Assembly (NCBI RefSeq): GCF_009831235.1
Contig: NZ_WUUL01000002.1
Location: 124,001-188,000, forward strand
DNA: 64,000 nt
Direction of reading: 5' to 3'
Source: Shimazuella alba
Lineage (GTDB): Bacteria > Bacillota > Bacilli > Thermoactinomycetales > Thermoactinomycetaceae
Below are positions 1-8,503 of the stretch, in pieces. The notes under the pieces are model-generated. The model had not been told where the DNA came from. It was given only the letters and a program-made list of their open reading frames with translations, and did no database searches. Numbering within the stretch: the first letter of the stretch is position 1; each line of letters starts with the position of its first letter. A program made the position numbers and the translations under genes.

Positions 1-37
1 TTCTTTAAAAGCAAAATGAATCCTGTCAGCAATTTAT

Positions 38-484
38 ATGAAAAAAATTAATATTATTGCTATCATAGTATTCATTGGTATGCTTCTGACAACATGTAGT
101 ATTCCTGGTCTGTATGGTAGATGGTCTTTGGAGTCCTATCAATCCGGTTGTCCTCAAGAGATTATCATAAGTAAAGAACGGTATAACTCAGGTATAACAA
201 TGGCAGAACGTATGAATGCGACTCTGACCACCTTTGATGCAAACCGACAAGTGATAGATTCTCCTACATATAGTATGGAACACTTAGATGGGGATTTATA
301 CGGTTTTAACCCAGGTTCTTATAGCAGTATCACTGGATTCGTTCCAAAGTATATGAAAGTAAACTTGACATTTGAAGGTCGTAAACTCCTATTCAAAAAA
401 GTGGATGATAAAAAAGAATGTAAATATAAGTTGGAAGCTGATTATCAGCTTATCGGAAAAGAGTTATTTGGGGATTTATATTAA
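38..484 (+). CDS. putative small secreted lipoprotein, function unknown
   Basis: The 148-residue protein begins with two lysines and a hydrophobic stretch (about residues 4-18) that ends in L-T-T-C. This is a weak but possible lipobox, so it may be anchored to the outer face of the membrane through Cys20. The rest is hydrophilic with no recognised domain; three further cysteines could form disulfides. No clear Shine-Dalgarno precedes the ATG, and the window begins just upstream, so a promoter or partner gene may lie outside it. The codon use is AT-rich like the backbone. I do not recognise the family; the lipoprotein call is inference from the N-terminus. Confidence 0.55.
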   Translation: MKKINIIAIIVFIGMLLTTCSIPGLYGRWSLESYQSGCPQEIIISKERYNSGITMAERMNATLTTFDANRQVIDSPTYSMEHLDGDLYGFNPGSYSSITGFVPKYMKVNLTFEGRKLLFKKVDDKKECKYKLEADYQLIGKELFGDLY

Positions 485-509
485 GCGAAAAGAAACAGCT
501 GACTCTATT

Positions 510-1031
510 TTATCCATTCATTTTCCTATACCATTCTAAAGCTTGTCGTTCTATTACCTTTACCAGTGGATCTTTATGTTTCCCATAAGACTTGCTATCA
601 AAAGGAAAAGAACGGGATAACCTCTCTTTAAAATCCCCATACATTTTTGCTATATCTCCATGCGTACGCAAATAATCTCGAAATGCGAGATGACGCACTA
701 TATCTGGACTACCTATTTCAAATATATGGACGTGGTGTGTTCGATTGTCTCCACCTTTTTGAAAATAACGGCGCTTATCTATCCCGTTTTCTCCTTTTGG
801 TTTATACCCTATAGCGATCATCTGAGCATGATACGTAATAATTAGATTGATATCATGAACTTCAATCATCATATCAATAATAGGTTTTGCCTGTAGTCCT
901 TTTACAGCAGTACTGCCAATATGGTGAATCTTTTGAATCTGTGAACCAAAAACATTTTGAAGCTGAACAGCTTCTTCTTCAAACTTCGTAATCCATTGAT
1001 CGTTGTATGGTTGTACCTCAACTTTCCTCAC
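510..1031 (-). CDS. GrpB family protein (UPF0157, nucleotidyltransferase fold)
   Basis: This 173-residue protein matches the GrpB/UPF0157 family along its whole length. It starts with the typical V-x-Y-x-x-x-W segment and has the H-H-I-G-S-T-A-V motif near residue 41 followed by K-P-I-I-D, which in the nucleotidyltransferase superfamily corresponds to the GS...D active-site region. A conserved H-x-H segment follows around residues 99-101. The exact substrate of these stand-alone proteins is unknown; the family is often found as a cytoplasmic accessory protein or fused to dephospho-CoA kinase. It lies 19 bp downstream of the cation exporter on the same strand and may share its transcript. Confidence 0.85.
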   Translation of the reverse strand: MRKVEVQPYNDQWITKFEEEAVQLQNVFGSQIQKIHHIGSTAVKGLQAKPIIDMMIEVHDINLIITYHAQMIAIGYKPKGENGIDKRRYFQKGGDNRTHHVHIFEIGSPDIVRHLAFRDYLRTHGDIAKMYGDFKERLSRSFPFDSKSYGKHKDPLVKVIERQALEWYRKMNG

Positions 1032-1050
1032 TCTTTTACTCCCTTATCTA

Positions 1051-1920
1051 TTAGCTAGGTTCCACATGAATATGAACATCATATATGTCATATGTTTCAA
1101 TCAATTCATTTTCTACTTCTGTTGATATATCATGAGCATCATGAATAGCTAAATTGCCATTTACACAAAGTACGATATCAACAACCGCGTTATTTCCATA
1201 GTTTCTAGCCTTTATTTCCTTGACATCTGTTACACCATCTACGTTTAAAATGGTTGCTTTATACTCTTCTATAAGTGTTTCATCATAACCATCCATCAGA
1301 TGATGGCTTGTTTCTCGGAAAATACTCCAAGCTGTTTTACAAATCAATGCACCTACTCCAATTGCTGTAACTGTATCTAACCATGGTAAGTGAAATTGAG
1401 AACATACAATTCCAATAACTGTTCCTACACTCACATACGCATCCGATAAATTATCTTTTGCCGCTGCCATCACAGCTTGACTTTTTGTCTTATCTGCCAA
1501 ACTTTTGTTATAGCGATAGACAACATACATTACTACAGCACAAAATATCCCCACCCATGCTGCTAATAAACTAGGCGCTGTTTCTTTCCCGTCTATTATA
1601 GAACTTACACCTGTATACAATACTTGAACTCCAACTGACATCATGATGAAAGATGCCATCAAAGAAGAAACTGTTTCTGCTTTCCAATGTCCATATGGAT
1701 GGTCGTCATCTGCCGGTTTTTGTGATAAGCGAAGTCCAATTAATACTGCTACCGACGCGATAATATCTGTTGCATTATTTAGACCGTCTGCTCGAAGAGC
1801 TTCGGAATTTGCCAAATAGCCAACACTCCATTTAAAGGCAGATAAAAAAAGATAAGCGATAATACTGATAATTGCGCCCTTTTCACTTTTTTTCAAATCA
1901 TCGTAGCGCTTTTGCTCCAT
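1051..1920 (-). CDS. cation diffusion facilitator (CDF) family metal transporter
   Basis: This is an inner-membrane proton/divalent-cation antiporter (Zn, Fe or Mn export) of about 289 residues. It has several transmembrane helices, the TM2 metal-site motif A-D-G-L-N-N-A-T-D, a D-D-D-H-P-Y-G-H segment after it, and a C-terminal cytoplasmic dimerisation domain with V-x-D-V-x-x-I. The N-N in place of the more common H-S in the first motif may shift metal preference. An upstream in-frame extension is open to 2088, but the ATG at 1920 is preferred: it is preceded at proper distance by a GGGAG ribosome site and the protein then begins like other CDF members. The metal cannot be told from sequence alone. 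Confidence 0.88.
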   Translation of the reverse strand: MEQKRYDDLKKSEKGAIISIIAYLFLSAFKWSVGYLANSEALRADGLNNATDIIASVAVLIGLRLSQKPADDDHPYGHWKAETVSSLMASFIMMSVGVQVLYTGVSSIIDGKETAPSLLAAWVGIFCAVVMYVVYRYNKSLADKTKSQAVMAAAKDNLSDAYVSVGTVIGIVCSQFHLPWLDTVTAIGVGALICKTAWSIFRETSHHLMDGYDETLIEEYKATILNVDGVTDVKEIKARNYGNNAVVDIVLCVNGNLAIHDAHDISTEVENELIETYDIYDVHIHVEPS

Positions 1921-2189
1921 CTTACCATCTCCCTCTCTCACCCAAATGCTATCCCATTCTAACAGCCAACTCTTGTGTGAGTCTAGAGAAACGTTTTTTT
2001 CTAGATCATAAAAAATGAAAAAGAGTAAAAAGTGTTGGTCAAGGAAAAGAAAAGGTACCTTCCCCAAATGAAAAAGATACAACATCAAGAAAAGGAAAAC
2101 TTAGTAATCTATGAGGTGAAATTTTTAGTATCTGATTATTGAACGAATTGATTCAAAAGATAGATAGATATCCTCTCTGCTTTGACAAC

Positions 2190-2310
2190 TCTACACGGCT
2201 AAAGCCGTGGGATTCTTGGGTAATCCTCGGTACTCCAAGGAAGTCTACCAAGCTTAAACCGTGAGTCCCACGGCAAGTAATCTTCTACCTTCTTGCAAAA
2301 TGTTCTTGGC
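2190..2310 (-). ncRNA. candidate omega RNA (right-end RNA guide) of TnpB
   Basis: In IS200/IS605 elements the guide RNA for TnpB is made from the 3' end of tnpB and the right end of the element. Here the last codons of tnpB run into a GC-rich folded region with two hairpins (one around 2260-2275 that includes the stop codon, one at 2195-2212). The same order, GTGGG-CTCACGG-AGCTTGG-CCCAAGAATCCC read on the transcript strand, is kept in the relic at 58970-59056. The call rests on position and conservation of this structure between copies; the transcript ends are not determined. Confidence 0.5.
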
Positions 2311-3381
2311 AGCATTGCTATCTCGGTCATGGTGCTCGTTGCAATTGGGGCATGTCCATGCACGCAACTGTAGCTGTTTCACTTCTTTGTTTTGATGACC
2401 ACAATACGAACAAAGCTGGCTGGAGGGAAAGGATTTTCCTACTTTCACCAATTTTCTTCCATATTCTTTCGCTTTGTATTCCAACATCGAAACAAACTCC
2501 GACCAAGAAGCATCGGTGATTGATTTCGCCAGCTTCTGATTTTTCACCATGTTCTTCACCTGCAAACTTTCGATATGGATGACTTGGTTTTCGCACACCA
2601 GTTTCGTCGATAGTTTATGCAAAAAATCGTGGCGGGCATGGGTGATTTTTTCATGGAGGCGTGCAACTTGGATACGGGCTTTGTGCCAGTTGGAGCCGTC
2701 TTTTTTTCTTCGTGCCATCGTTTGTTGCAGTTTTGCTAGCTTTCGTTCGTATTGGCGAAAAAATCGGTTCGGCTTCGTTTTCGTTCCATCATCGAAAATG
2801 GCAAAATCTTTTAGCCCTAAATCGATGCCAATGGCTTCTTTTCTGGCGGGCATGGATCGCAAGTAGCATCCCTCACAAAGAATGGATATGCTGTATTTTC
2901 CCGATGAGGTACGACGAATGGTGACGGACAGGATACGACCACTTATTGCTCGCGATGGGACAAACTTTACCCAGCCTAATTTGGGCAATTTGATTTTGTT
3001 TCTATCTATTTCAATGGTCGGTCTGCTATTTTTGGAGTAGCTGCACTGACTGGTATACGCTTGTACCTGATTTTTCCTGCTTTTGAAACGCGGAGCATCG
3101 TTTTGCTTTTGAAAAAAGCGCTGAAATGCATCCGCCAGATGTTTCCGTGTGTTTTGCAGGGAAGTGGAATCCACTTCTTTCAGCCACACAAACTCCCGCT
3201 TTTTCTCGGTCAGGGCGCGGGAGCAGGTGGAATAGGTCAGCCCTTTCCCCGTTTCTTGATACATGTTGTTCCATTCACCAAGAAAATGATTGAAGACAAA
3301 ACGGCTACAGCCGATGGATTTGTGAATCAGCATTGCCTGTGCTTTGGTTGGTCGAAGACGGTAGGAAAAGGCTTTATGCAT
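2254..3381 (-). CDS. tnpB: TnpB, RNA-guided endonuclease of an IS605-type element
   Basis: This 375-residue protein has the full TnpB layout: an N-terminal helix-turn-helix/OrfB region (residues 1-100), a RuvC-like nuclease with D187 (in I-G-I-D-L-G), E271 (in I-H-I-E-S-L) and D354 (in H-D-R-D-S-N-A-A), and a zinc ribbon with C324/C327 and C344/C347. All three catalytic acids are present, so it could be an active nuclease that cuts the empty donor site under guidance of the right-end RNA and so favours retention of the element. It has a near-consensus promoter and a perfect AAGGAGG ribosome site. It appears able to be expressed, unlike the second copy at 11301. Confidence 0.92.
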   Translation of the reverse strand: MHKAFSYRLRPTKAQAMLIHKSIGCSRFVFNHFLGEWNNMYQETGKGLTYSTCSRALTEKKREFVWLKEVDSTSLQNTRKHLADAFQRFFQKQNDAPRFKSRKNQVQAYTSQCSYSKNSRPTIEIDRNKIKLPKLGWVKFVPSRAISGRILSVTIRRTSSGKYSISILCEGCYLRSMPARKEAIGIDLGLKDFAIFDDGTKTKPNRFFRQYERKLAKLQQTMARRKKDGSNWHKARIQVARLHEKITHARHDFLHKLSTKLVCENQVIHIESLQVKNMVKNQKLAKSITDASWSEFVSMLEYKAKEYGRKLVKVGKSFPSSQLCSYCGHQNKEVKQLQLRAWTCPNCNEHHDRDSNAAKNILQEGRRLLAVGLTV

Positions 3382-3412
3382 GAAATCACCTCCTTGTTGG
3401 AATTTTGCGAAT

Positions 3413-3442
3413 ATTATAGATCGTATGTTTGCTACTTGTCAA
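3413..3442 (-). promoter_or_regulatory. sigma-A type promoter of tnpB
   Basis: On the minus strand a TTGACA at 3437-3442 is followed after 18 bp by TATAAT at 3413-3418, both consensus. It reads into tnpB, whose AAGGAGG ribosome site follows. The equivalent position in the decayed copy has TTGACA but TGTGGT in place of TATAAT. Confidence 0.8.
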
Positions 3443-3513
3443 GTATATCCAAAAATTATCCTACCAGCTTGCTTTCATCCCACGATTTAAACCGTGGGTT
3501 TTCTCGCTCGCAA

Positions 3514-3522
3514 TGATATAAT
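3514..3522 (+). promoter_or_regulatory. outward-facing extended -10 promoter at the left end of the tnpB element
   Basis: TGATATAAT (extended -10, TGnTATAAT) lies at the very edge of the tnpB element and points away from it. A start site would fall near 3529, 29 bp before the merR ATG. The same nine bases border the second copy at 11160-11168, again pointing out of the element to a neighbouring gene. No good -35 is seen, which extended -10 promoters can do without. Confidence 0.55.
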
Positions 3523-3557
3523 CTAAAATTCATTCCTTTGACAAAGGAGTAGAAAGC

Positions 3558-4376
3558 ATGTTTCAAATCGGGGCTTTCTCCAAACTATCAAATGTCTCTA
3601 TTAAAACATTGCGTTACTATGATCAACGGGATATTTTAAAACCTAGTTTTACAGACGAAGCATCCGGTTATCGATTTTACACTGCTTCCCAACTGCTTAC
3701 TATTCGTAGAATACAAGCATGGAAAGAACAAGGATTTACATTGGAACAGATTAAGTTTTTGTTGCAAGAAGATATCACAGCAGAAAAAGTAGTAGCATCT
3801 CTAAAAAACAAACAACAAGAACTGCAAACAGCCCTTCTAGAAATGCAACAGCAACTAACAGAAGTAAGCACACGGATTGATCGTGTGGAGCAATTAGAAA
3901 AGGAAACCATTCATTCCGAGCCTCTTATCAAACAAGCTGATTCGCACTTGGTGGCATCTATTCGAGAGGTTGTACCTCGAAACCACTTATGTTTACTGCT
4001 TGATGAGTTAAAACAATACGTTCATCTGCATGGAGAAGATGCAAACAACCAGCTTATCATTCAATGGCATAACGATATTTCTATTGAAACAGAGAATGTA
4101 GATTTAGAAGTGATGATACCTGTTTCCAAAAACATACCTGCCTCTAATAGAGTAAAAGTATATTACTTACCCATGGAAAAAAAAGTAATTTCCTTAAAAC
4201 ATGAGTGCAACCCTTATCAAACTCATTGTGAGGCATGGACAAGATTGAAAACATATCTAAAAGATCATCATATTCAAATCGATCCTCATCAACCAATCCG
4301 TGAACATTATCTTTCAGGAGATAAAGAAGTATATGGATCAAAACGCAAGGCAGAATTATCTATTCCTATCCGATAA
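3558..4376 (+). CDS. MerR-family transcription regulator with GyrI-like effector domain
   Basis: This 272-residue cytoplasmic DNA-binding protein has the MerR winged helix-turn-helix at residues 2-70 (I-K-T-L-R-Y-Y-D, then S-G-Y-R-F-Y), a long coiled-coil dimerisation helix (about 75-120), and a C-terminal region resembling the GyrI/BmrR effector-binding fold, which in related regulators senses bulky hydrophobic or cationic drugs. The ribosome site is AAAGGAG. It is the nearest regulator to the short-chain dehydrogenase at 4482, whose promoter has a MerR-type operator between -35 and -10, so that gene is its likely target. It is transcribed from a promoter at the border of the tnpB element. 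Confidence 0.88.
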   Translation: MFQIGAFSKLSNVSIKTLRYYDQRDILKPSFTDEASGYRFYTASQLLTIRRIQAWKEQGFTLEQIKFLLQEDITAEKVVASLKNKQQELQTALLEMQQQLTEVSTRIDRVEQLEKETIHSEPLIKQADSHLVASIREVVPRNHLCLLLDELKQYVHLHGEDANNQLIIQWHNDISIETENVDLEVMIPVSKNIPASNRVKVYYLPMEKKVISLKHECNPYQTHCEAWTRLKTYLKDHHIQIDPHQPIREHYLSGDKEVYGSKRKAELSIPIR

Positions 4377-4412
4377 AATCTTTCTCATTTTAGGGAGAGA
4401 GATTTTTTATTT
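4377..4412 (+). terminator. intrinsic terminator of merR
   Basis: AATCTTTCTC pairs with GAGAGAGATT with one mismatch across a 10-nt loop and is followed by a T-run. It overlaps the last bases of the merR stop region and separates merR from the regulated promoter just downstream. Confidence 0.7.
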
Positions 4413-4418
4413 TCCTCC

Positions 4419-4450
4419 TTGACTCTCCCGTTAGGAGGAGAGTGTAAAGT
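4419..4450 (+). promoter_or_regulatory. MerR-type promoter/operator with 20-bp spacer before the SDR gene
   Basis: TTGACT (4419-4424) and TAAAGT (4445-4450) are separated by 20 bp, longer than the usual 17 bp. The spacer holds an inverted repeat, GACTCTCC...GGAGAGT (4421-4443). This arrangement is diagnostic of promoters that MerR-family activators untwist. The merR gene directly upstream (3558-4376) is the obvious regulator. Confidence 0.75.
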
Positions 4451-4481
4451 AAACCTATCAGAATAACAAGGAGTGAAAAAC

Positions 4482-5243
4482 TTGAAACGACTAGAAGGTA
4501 AAACTGCATTGGTAACAGGGGCAAGCAGAGGAATCGGAAGTGGAATTGCACTACGTTTAGCAAGTGAGGGTGCCTTGGTTGCCGTACACTATGGATCAAA
4601 AAAAGCTACTGCTGAACAGGTAGTACAACAAATCAAAGAAAATGGTGGAAAATCTTTCTCTATTGGTGCAGATTTACGTACTTTAGCTGGTGTAAACAAA
4701 TTAACTGAGACTTTTGCAGAGGAAATAAAACAGCGAACGGGCAGTCGAAAATTTGATATTCTGGTCAATAACGCAGGTATTGGAACTTCTCAAACTTTAG
4801 AAGAAACAACAGAAGAAGCTTTTGATGAGATCTTTGCTATAAATGTGAAAGCACCGTTTTTCCTTGTCCAACAGCTGCTCTCCACCCTGCGTGATGGCGG
4901 ACGTATTATTAATATTTCATCTGGTGTAACTCGGATTCCTTTTCCTCATATCATGTCGTATAACATGACCAAAGGAGCACTTAACACTTTTACCATGCAT
5001 TTGGCACATCTACTTGGACCACGAAACATTACAGTTAATGCTGTTTTACCAGGTATCATTGATACGGATGTGAATGCATCTTGGTTACATACACCAGAAG
5101 GACAAGCAACAGCCAAAAGTATAGCGGCTTTAGGACGGGCTGGAGACATATCTGACATTGCCGATGTTGTTGCTTTCCTTGCCTCTAATGATTCCCGGTT
5201 TGTTACTGGGGATACTATCGACGCAACAGGCGGCGGGCATTAA
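4482..5243 (+). CDS. short-chain dehydrogenase/reductase (SDR), NAD(P)-dependent
   Basis: This classical SDR oxidoreductase of 253 residues has a Rossmann cofactor motif T-G-A-S-R-G-I-G (about residues 11-18), N-N-A-G near 95, the catalytic Ser in I-S-S-G, and Y-N-M-T-K (the Y-x-x-x-K pair). The C-terminal end (D-A-T-G-G-G) is typical of the FabG-like subgroup. A GTG at 4473 is also in frame, but it overlaps the AAGGAG ribosome site (4468-4473); the TTG at 4482 has the right 8-nt spacing and is taken as start. Substrate is unknown. Its promoter indicates induction by the adjacent MerR regulator, so a role in detoxifying an electrophile or drug is a reasonable guess. Confidence 0.88.
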   Translation: MKRLEGKTALVTGASRGIGSGIALRLASEGALVAVHYGSKKATAEQVVQQIKENGGKSFSIGADLRTLAGVNKLTETFAEEIKQRTGSRKFDILVNNAGIGTSQTLEETTEEAFDEIFAINVKAPFFLVQQLLSTLRDGGRIINISSGVTRIPFPHIMSYNMTKGALNTFTMHLAHLLGPRNITVNAVLPGIIDTDVNASWLHTPEGQATAKSIAALGRAGDISDIADVVAFLASNDSRFVTGDTIDATGGGH

Positions 5244-5308
5244 TAAAGATAATATAGAATTCTTTTATCGTTTCATTATTTTTATGTTGAAATGATAGGT
5301 AAAGTGCC

Positions 5309-5345
5309 AGTGCCCCTCTCCCGCGAATCGCAAGAGAGAGGCACT
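5309..5345 (-). terminator. hairpin terminator of the first Nudix unit
   Basis: AGTGCC...GGCACT with a long stem rich in CTCTC/GAGAG lies 19 bp beyond the stop of the Nudix gene at 5364. It has no strong T-run, as with the other foreign units in the window. Confidence 0.55.
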
Positions 5346-5363
5346 TCATTCCTAAAGCATCAC

Positions 5364-6179
5364 TCAGCCACGATTGAGACGAATGTAATCACGCTCCAGA
5401 AGTTCAACCAGATTAGGCCACAGCTTCCAGTTACTCTTGCTAAGCTCCTCCATACCTCGGTTCGTCTGTGAGACGAAAACGAGGCAGCGAGTTTCTTCGT
5501 GCTGCTTTGGACCAAATCCCGAAATCACCTTGGAAATGGTAAGAGAAGAATCACCATCACCGCACCAAACCCAGTTCACATCGCCCATGTCACCTTCGAA
5601 CGATGCGAACTGAATAGAACCAGTGACCTGATCAGGACGAATCCCAGTCTCCTCCCAAAGCTCAGCTTCGCCATTTGCATCCAGAGGAGTCTTCGCCTGT
5701 GCATGCTCACCATCCAAGACACCGCCAGGGATGGTAAGCAGATTGTCTCGTCCTCTGATCTCAAGGACCCAGTATCGGGTATCAGGACCACCAGCACCGA
5801 AATGAAGATGATCCTGCCAGTTGTCCACCATCCCCCGCTTTACTCCAACCAGCCGTGGCTCATTGGTGAACTGGGCGACAGGAAGCCCATACTGTCCACG
5901 GTACTTCTTCAGCAAGTAACAGGCACTCTGAAGCTGACCTGTAATCTTGCCATCGCGAACCACGATACGCTTCCGCGAGACCTCTGTATCGAAGGTCACT
6001 GGAGTAACTACGCCGTTCGTGCCCTTGAAACGGTTCTCCAGTTCGATTAGCGTAAGCTTCTGAGAGTAGGTGATCGGATACTCGATGAGCCTCTTTCCCC
6101 CATCAATGACAACCTTCTTTCCCTTAGGGAGCGGAACAATCCGCTGATTACGCTTAGGCTTGATAACGATGTCGGACAT
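5364..6179 (-). CDS. Nudix hydrolase with a novel N-terminal domain; foreign codon use
   Basis: This 271-residue protein has an unrecognised N-terminal domain of about 120 residues and a C-terminal Nudix domain. The Nudix box spans roughly residues 152-180 (P-G-G-V-L-D-G-E ... A-E-L-W-E-E-T-G-I). The spacing between the first glycines and the E-x-x-x-E-E helix is about six residues longer than the GX5EX7REUXEEXGU consensus, and the box Arg is Ala. It probably hydrolyses a nucleoside diphosphate derivative; substrate unknown. The start is the ATG at 6179 with AAGGAG upstream. The gene is GC-richer than its neighbours, stands alone with its own terminator, and looks horizontally acquired. Confidence 0.8.
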   Translation of the reverse strand: MSDIVIKPKRNQRIVPLPKGKKVVIDGGKRLIEYPITYSQKLTLIELENRFKGTNGVVTPVTFDTEVSRKRIVVRDGKITGQLQSACYLLKKYRGQYGLPVAQFTNEPRLVGVKRGMVDNWQDHLHFGAGGPDTRYWVLEIRGRDNLLTIPGGVLDGEHAQAKTPLDANGEAELWEETGIRPDQVTGSIQFASFEGDMGDVNWVWCGDGDSSLTISKVISGFGPKQHEETRCLVFVSQTNRGMEELSKSNWKLWPNLVELLERDYIRLNRG

Positions 6180-6290
6180 CAAAGCTCCTTAGAAGTGTGG
6201 GAAATCTTACAATTATGATAACATCGATCATTTCGTCTTTCTATCCATTTTTCCATTATCAACCCCAAAAACTAGTTAACAAGAAAAAAG

Positions 6291-6314
6291 GAGTATATGA
6301 AAATTCATATACTC
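6291..6314 (-). terminator. terminator of the ABC/serine hydrolase operon
   Basis: GAGTATATGA pairs perfectly with TCATATACTC across a 4-nt loop, and the minus strand continues into CTTTTTTC. It lies about 30 bp after the stop at 6347. Confidence 0.75.
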
Positions 6315-6346
6315 ACAATCAGTTTAACAAATAACATCGAAACATA

Positions 6347-7813
6347 TTATTTTTTTAAGATATAAACCAACCGAGCTAAGATGATGATCAGTTGGAACAA
6401 AGAAAATATACTCAACCAAATTAAAACACTAGGCATCATCAGATAAATTCCTTGCCAAATCACAACACGCCCTCCACCAATAAAAGCTAGAAGCTGTGGG
6501 AAAAGTAGCAATAACACAAGTGGGATTAACCGTAAACACATGTAGGTGTATGTTCTCCATTTCGCACGTCCATTACGTTTCTCATCCCAATACCCTAGTT
6601 GAAGAAGAGCTCGAACTCCTAATACAATCGTGACAACAATTACGATCACCATCATGATTTCTATCCATTGATTGCTAAAGAATGACTCCTCCAGCGGTTG
6701 GTCTGTCAAGATATTCGCGATTCCACGTGTAAAAGATGTATAGTCAACAAAGGAATTTAAACCACTGTTAAAGAGTACAACAATACCATAGCCCTCGTCT
6801 GGTAACAAAACTTCTTCTGCTTTATATGTCCATAATATCCCACCGTGCTGAATTTGTTTCTTTCCCTGTTCTGTCTCTGTAATATTCCAACCCATCCCAT
6901 ATTTCACATTTGGATCAACAGAAGTATGTGTTTGTTCCATCCCTTTTGTACTTAATATTTGTTTATTCTTATACTTTCCATCGTTTCCTTGCATTACTAA
7001 CCATCTCGCCATATCATTTGCTGTGGAAACCATTCCGGCTGGTCCATTTACAAACCAATCAGGTTCTTCTATTTTGACGGGATGGCCGAATAAATGGTAA
7101 TGTCCTGTTGAGAAATTGGTTATCTTTTTCAATAGGCTAGTGAAAGCAACATTTGTCGTACTTTTCATTTCTAGTGGTTGAAAAATGTGTTGTTGTAAAT
7201 AATCTGCAAACTTCTCTTTGCTAACTATTTCTACTAAATAAGCCAAAATGACATAGTTTGGGTTATGGTAGTTATATTTCTCTCCTGGGTTCGTTGCTAA
7301 GGTAACGTTGTTTAAATTATGGATCGCTTCTTTGAATGATTTTGGCTGTGGATCTTGGGTCATATCATCATTTACCATATCTGTTAATCCACTTGTGTGT
7401 TGAAGTAAGTGCCGAACGGTAATTTTAGTCCCTCTTGGATCAGCTAGTTTGAAGTTAGGAATATAAGAAGCAATTGGATTATCTAACTTTATTTTTCCTG
7501 CTTCTACTAATTGCATCACTGCAATCGCTGTGAAAGCTTTACTTAAGGAAGCAACAGCAAATGGAGTATCAGATGTGACAGGTTTTTTATCGCTTGTATG
7601 ACCATATCCTTTGGTATAAATAACTTTATCGTGATGAGTAATGGCTACAGATAAGCCAGGTATTTTATTTTTATTCATACTATTCTGAATAAATTGGTCG
7701 ATCTCCTTCAGAGAAGTTGTTGCTTGTGCATCTGCTTTATTCACCTGAAAGATCGATAAAAAACAGCAACTCATGACAAGCATCCAGACAACTATTCTTT
7801 TTTTATTTTTCAC
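6347..7813 (-). CDS. membrane-anchored serine hydrolase (class C beta-lactamase / PBP4*-like)
   Basis: This 488-residue exported enzyme has an N-terminal signal/anchor segment (about residues 7-25), a beta-lactamase-fold domain (about 35-370) with S-L-S-K (S-x-x-K), Y-H-N (Y-x-N) and H-G-G (the K-T-G equivalent), and a C-terminal tail with three or four transmembrane helices. Family members act outside the membrane on D-amino acid or ester bonds in peptidoglycan-like or antibiotic substrates. The gene is the last of a three-gene operon, 15 bp after an ABC-2 permease. The combination of ABC exporter and D-Ala-hydrolase-like enzyme suggests defence against, or release of, a cell-wall-active compound, but this is inference. 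Confidence 0.85.
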   Translation of the reverse strand: MKNKKRIVVWMLVMSCCFLSIFQVNKADAQATTSLKEIDQFIQNSMNKNKIPGLSVAITHHDKVIYTKGYGHTSDKKPVTSDTPFAVASLSKAFTAIAVMQLVEAGKIKLDNPIASYIPNFKLADPRGTKITVRHLLQHTSGLTDMVNDDMTQDPQPKSFKEAIHNLNNVTLATNPGEKYNYHNPNYVILAYLVEIVSKEKFADYLQQHIFQPLEMKSTTNVAFTSLLKKITNFSTGHYHLFGHPVKIEEPDWFVNGPAGMVSTANDMARWLVMQGNDGKYKNKQILSTKGMEQTHTSVDPNVKYGMGWNITETEQGKKQIQHGGILWTYKAEEVLLPDEGYGIVVLFNSGLNSFVDYTSFTRGIANILTDQPLEESFFSNQWIEIMMVIVIVVTIVLGVRALLQLGYWDEKRNGRAKWRTYTYMCLRLIPLVLLLLFPQLLAFIGGGRVVIWQGIYLMMPSVLIWLSIFSLFQLIIILARLVYILKK

Positions 7814-7828
7814 ATTTCGTCCCTCCAG

Positions 7829-8503
7829 TTATTGTATATCTGATTTTTCTATTTTTCGAATGCTCATATAAGCTAATACGATTCCAAGTACTACCCACCC
7901 AATGCTGATCCATACTATTTCCGATAACGAACCACCATAATAAAAATCACTGCTGACGACCGTAATCAAAAAGGGAGGAATAATCGTAGCTGGAACCGAT
8001 TTCCGCAACATACCAATATAATAAGAAACCAAACAGATTCCCACAGTAGCCATTGCAAATAACAGCGTACGAATAACTTCTTCCATGAGTAGGGAATTTG
8101 TCCACGAATCAGCAATGGTATGAAGGTTTTCGACAACAAAGACCGTCCCAATTACACCACTGCTTACAATGGTGGAAACAAATACAAACGTGCTGATAAA
8201 AATTAACTTCGCAATCATCAGCCTTCTGCGTGAGTGAGGATAAGTAAATAAAATGCTAATGGTTTTACTTCGATACTCTTCTAACACGATTTTAGAAATA
8301 AAAACTGCCGCAATAATAGCAAATGTGGTACTCACAAAATAATGGATATCTGCAAAAGCGTTCTCATAATGATCATATCCATCTGGATGCCCACTCTTGT
8401 TGTACACACACCAGTAAATCAAAATCGGTATAGCAAGGATGGAAGAAATAATCAAAGCTTTCAGCTGTGCTTTTCTATATTCCAACTTGATGAGTTTAAG
8501 CAT
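7829..8503 (-). CDS. ABC-2 type transporter permease
   Basis: This 224-residue integral membrane protein has about six predicted helices and the N-terminal L-x-K-L-E-Y-R-K segment common to ABC-2 permeases such as BcrB and lantibiotic-immunity subunits. It overlaps the ATPase gene by 8 nt, which indicates translational coupling, and precedes the serine hydrolase by 15 bp. With the ATPase it probably forms a homodimeric exporter for a peptide, antibiotic or lipid-linked molecule. No sequence feature fixes the substrate. Confidence 0.85.
   Translation of the reverse strand: MLKLIKLEYRKAQLKALIISSILAIPILIYWCVYNKSGHPDGYDHYENAFADIHYFVSTTFAIIAAVFISKIVLEEYRSKTISILFTYPHSRRRLMIAKLIFISTFVFVSTIVSSGVIGTVFVVENLHTIADSWTNSLLMEEVIRTLLFAMATVGICLVSYYIGMLRKSVPATIIPPFLITVVSSDFYYGGSLSEIVWISIGWVVLGIVLAYMSIRKIEKSDIQ

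Larger units (their letters stand above)
2186..3522 (-). mobile_element. IS200/IS605-family element carrying only tnpB (IS1341-like)
   Basis: The element contains an intact tnpB and no tnpA, so it would depend on a transposase supplied elsewhere. The left end has a 20-nt imperfect palindrome at 3479-3498 (CCCACG...CGTGGG). The right end contains a hairpin built from CACGGC and GCCGTG near 2190-2215 and the run GGGATTCTTGGG. The same left end occurs at the decayed copy near 11161, and right-end relics occur at about 25525 and 58970 in this window. The exact right boundary is inferred from the hairpin and is uncertain by about 10-20 bp. Confidence 0.8.

Noticed and set aside
1921-2088. N-terminal extension of the CDF transporter
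   Set aside because: The extension has no family similarity and a proper ribosome site precedes the internal ATG at 1920.
3061-3516. Plus-strand frame antisense to tnpB
   Set aside because: It is the complement of the conserved tnpB coding region; the same frame appears opposite the second copy.
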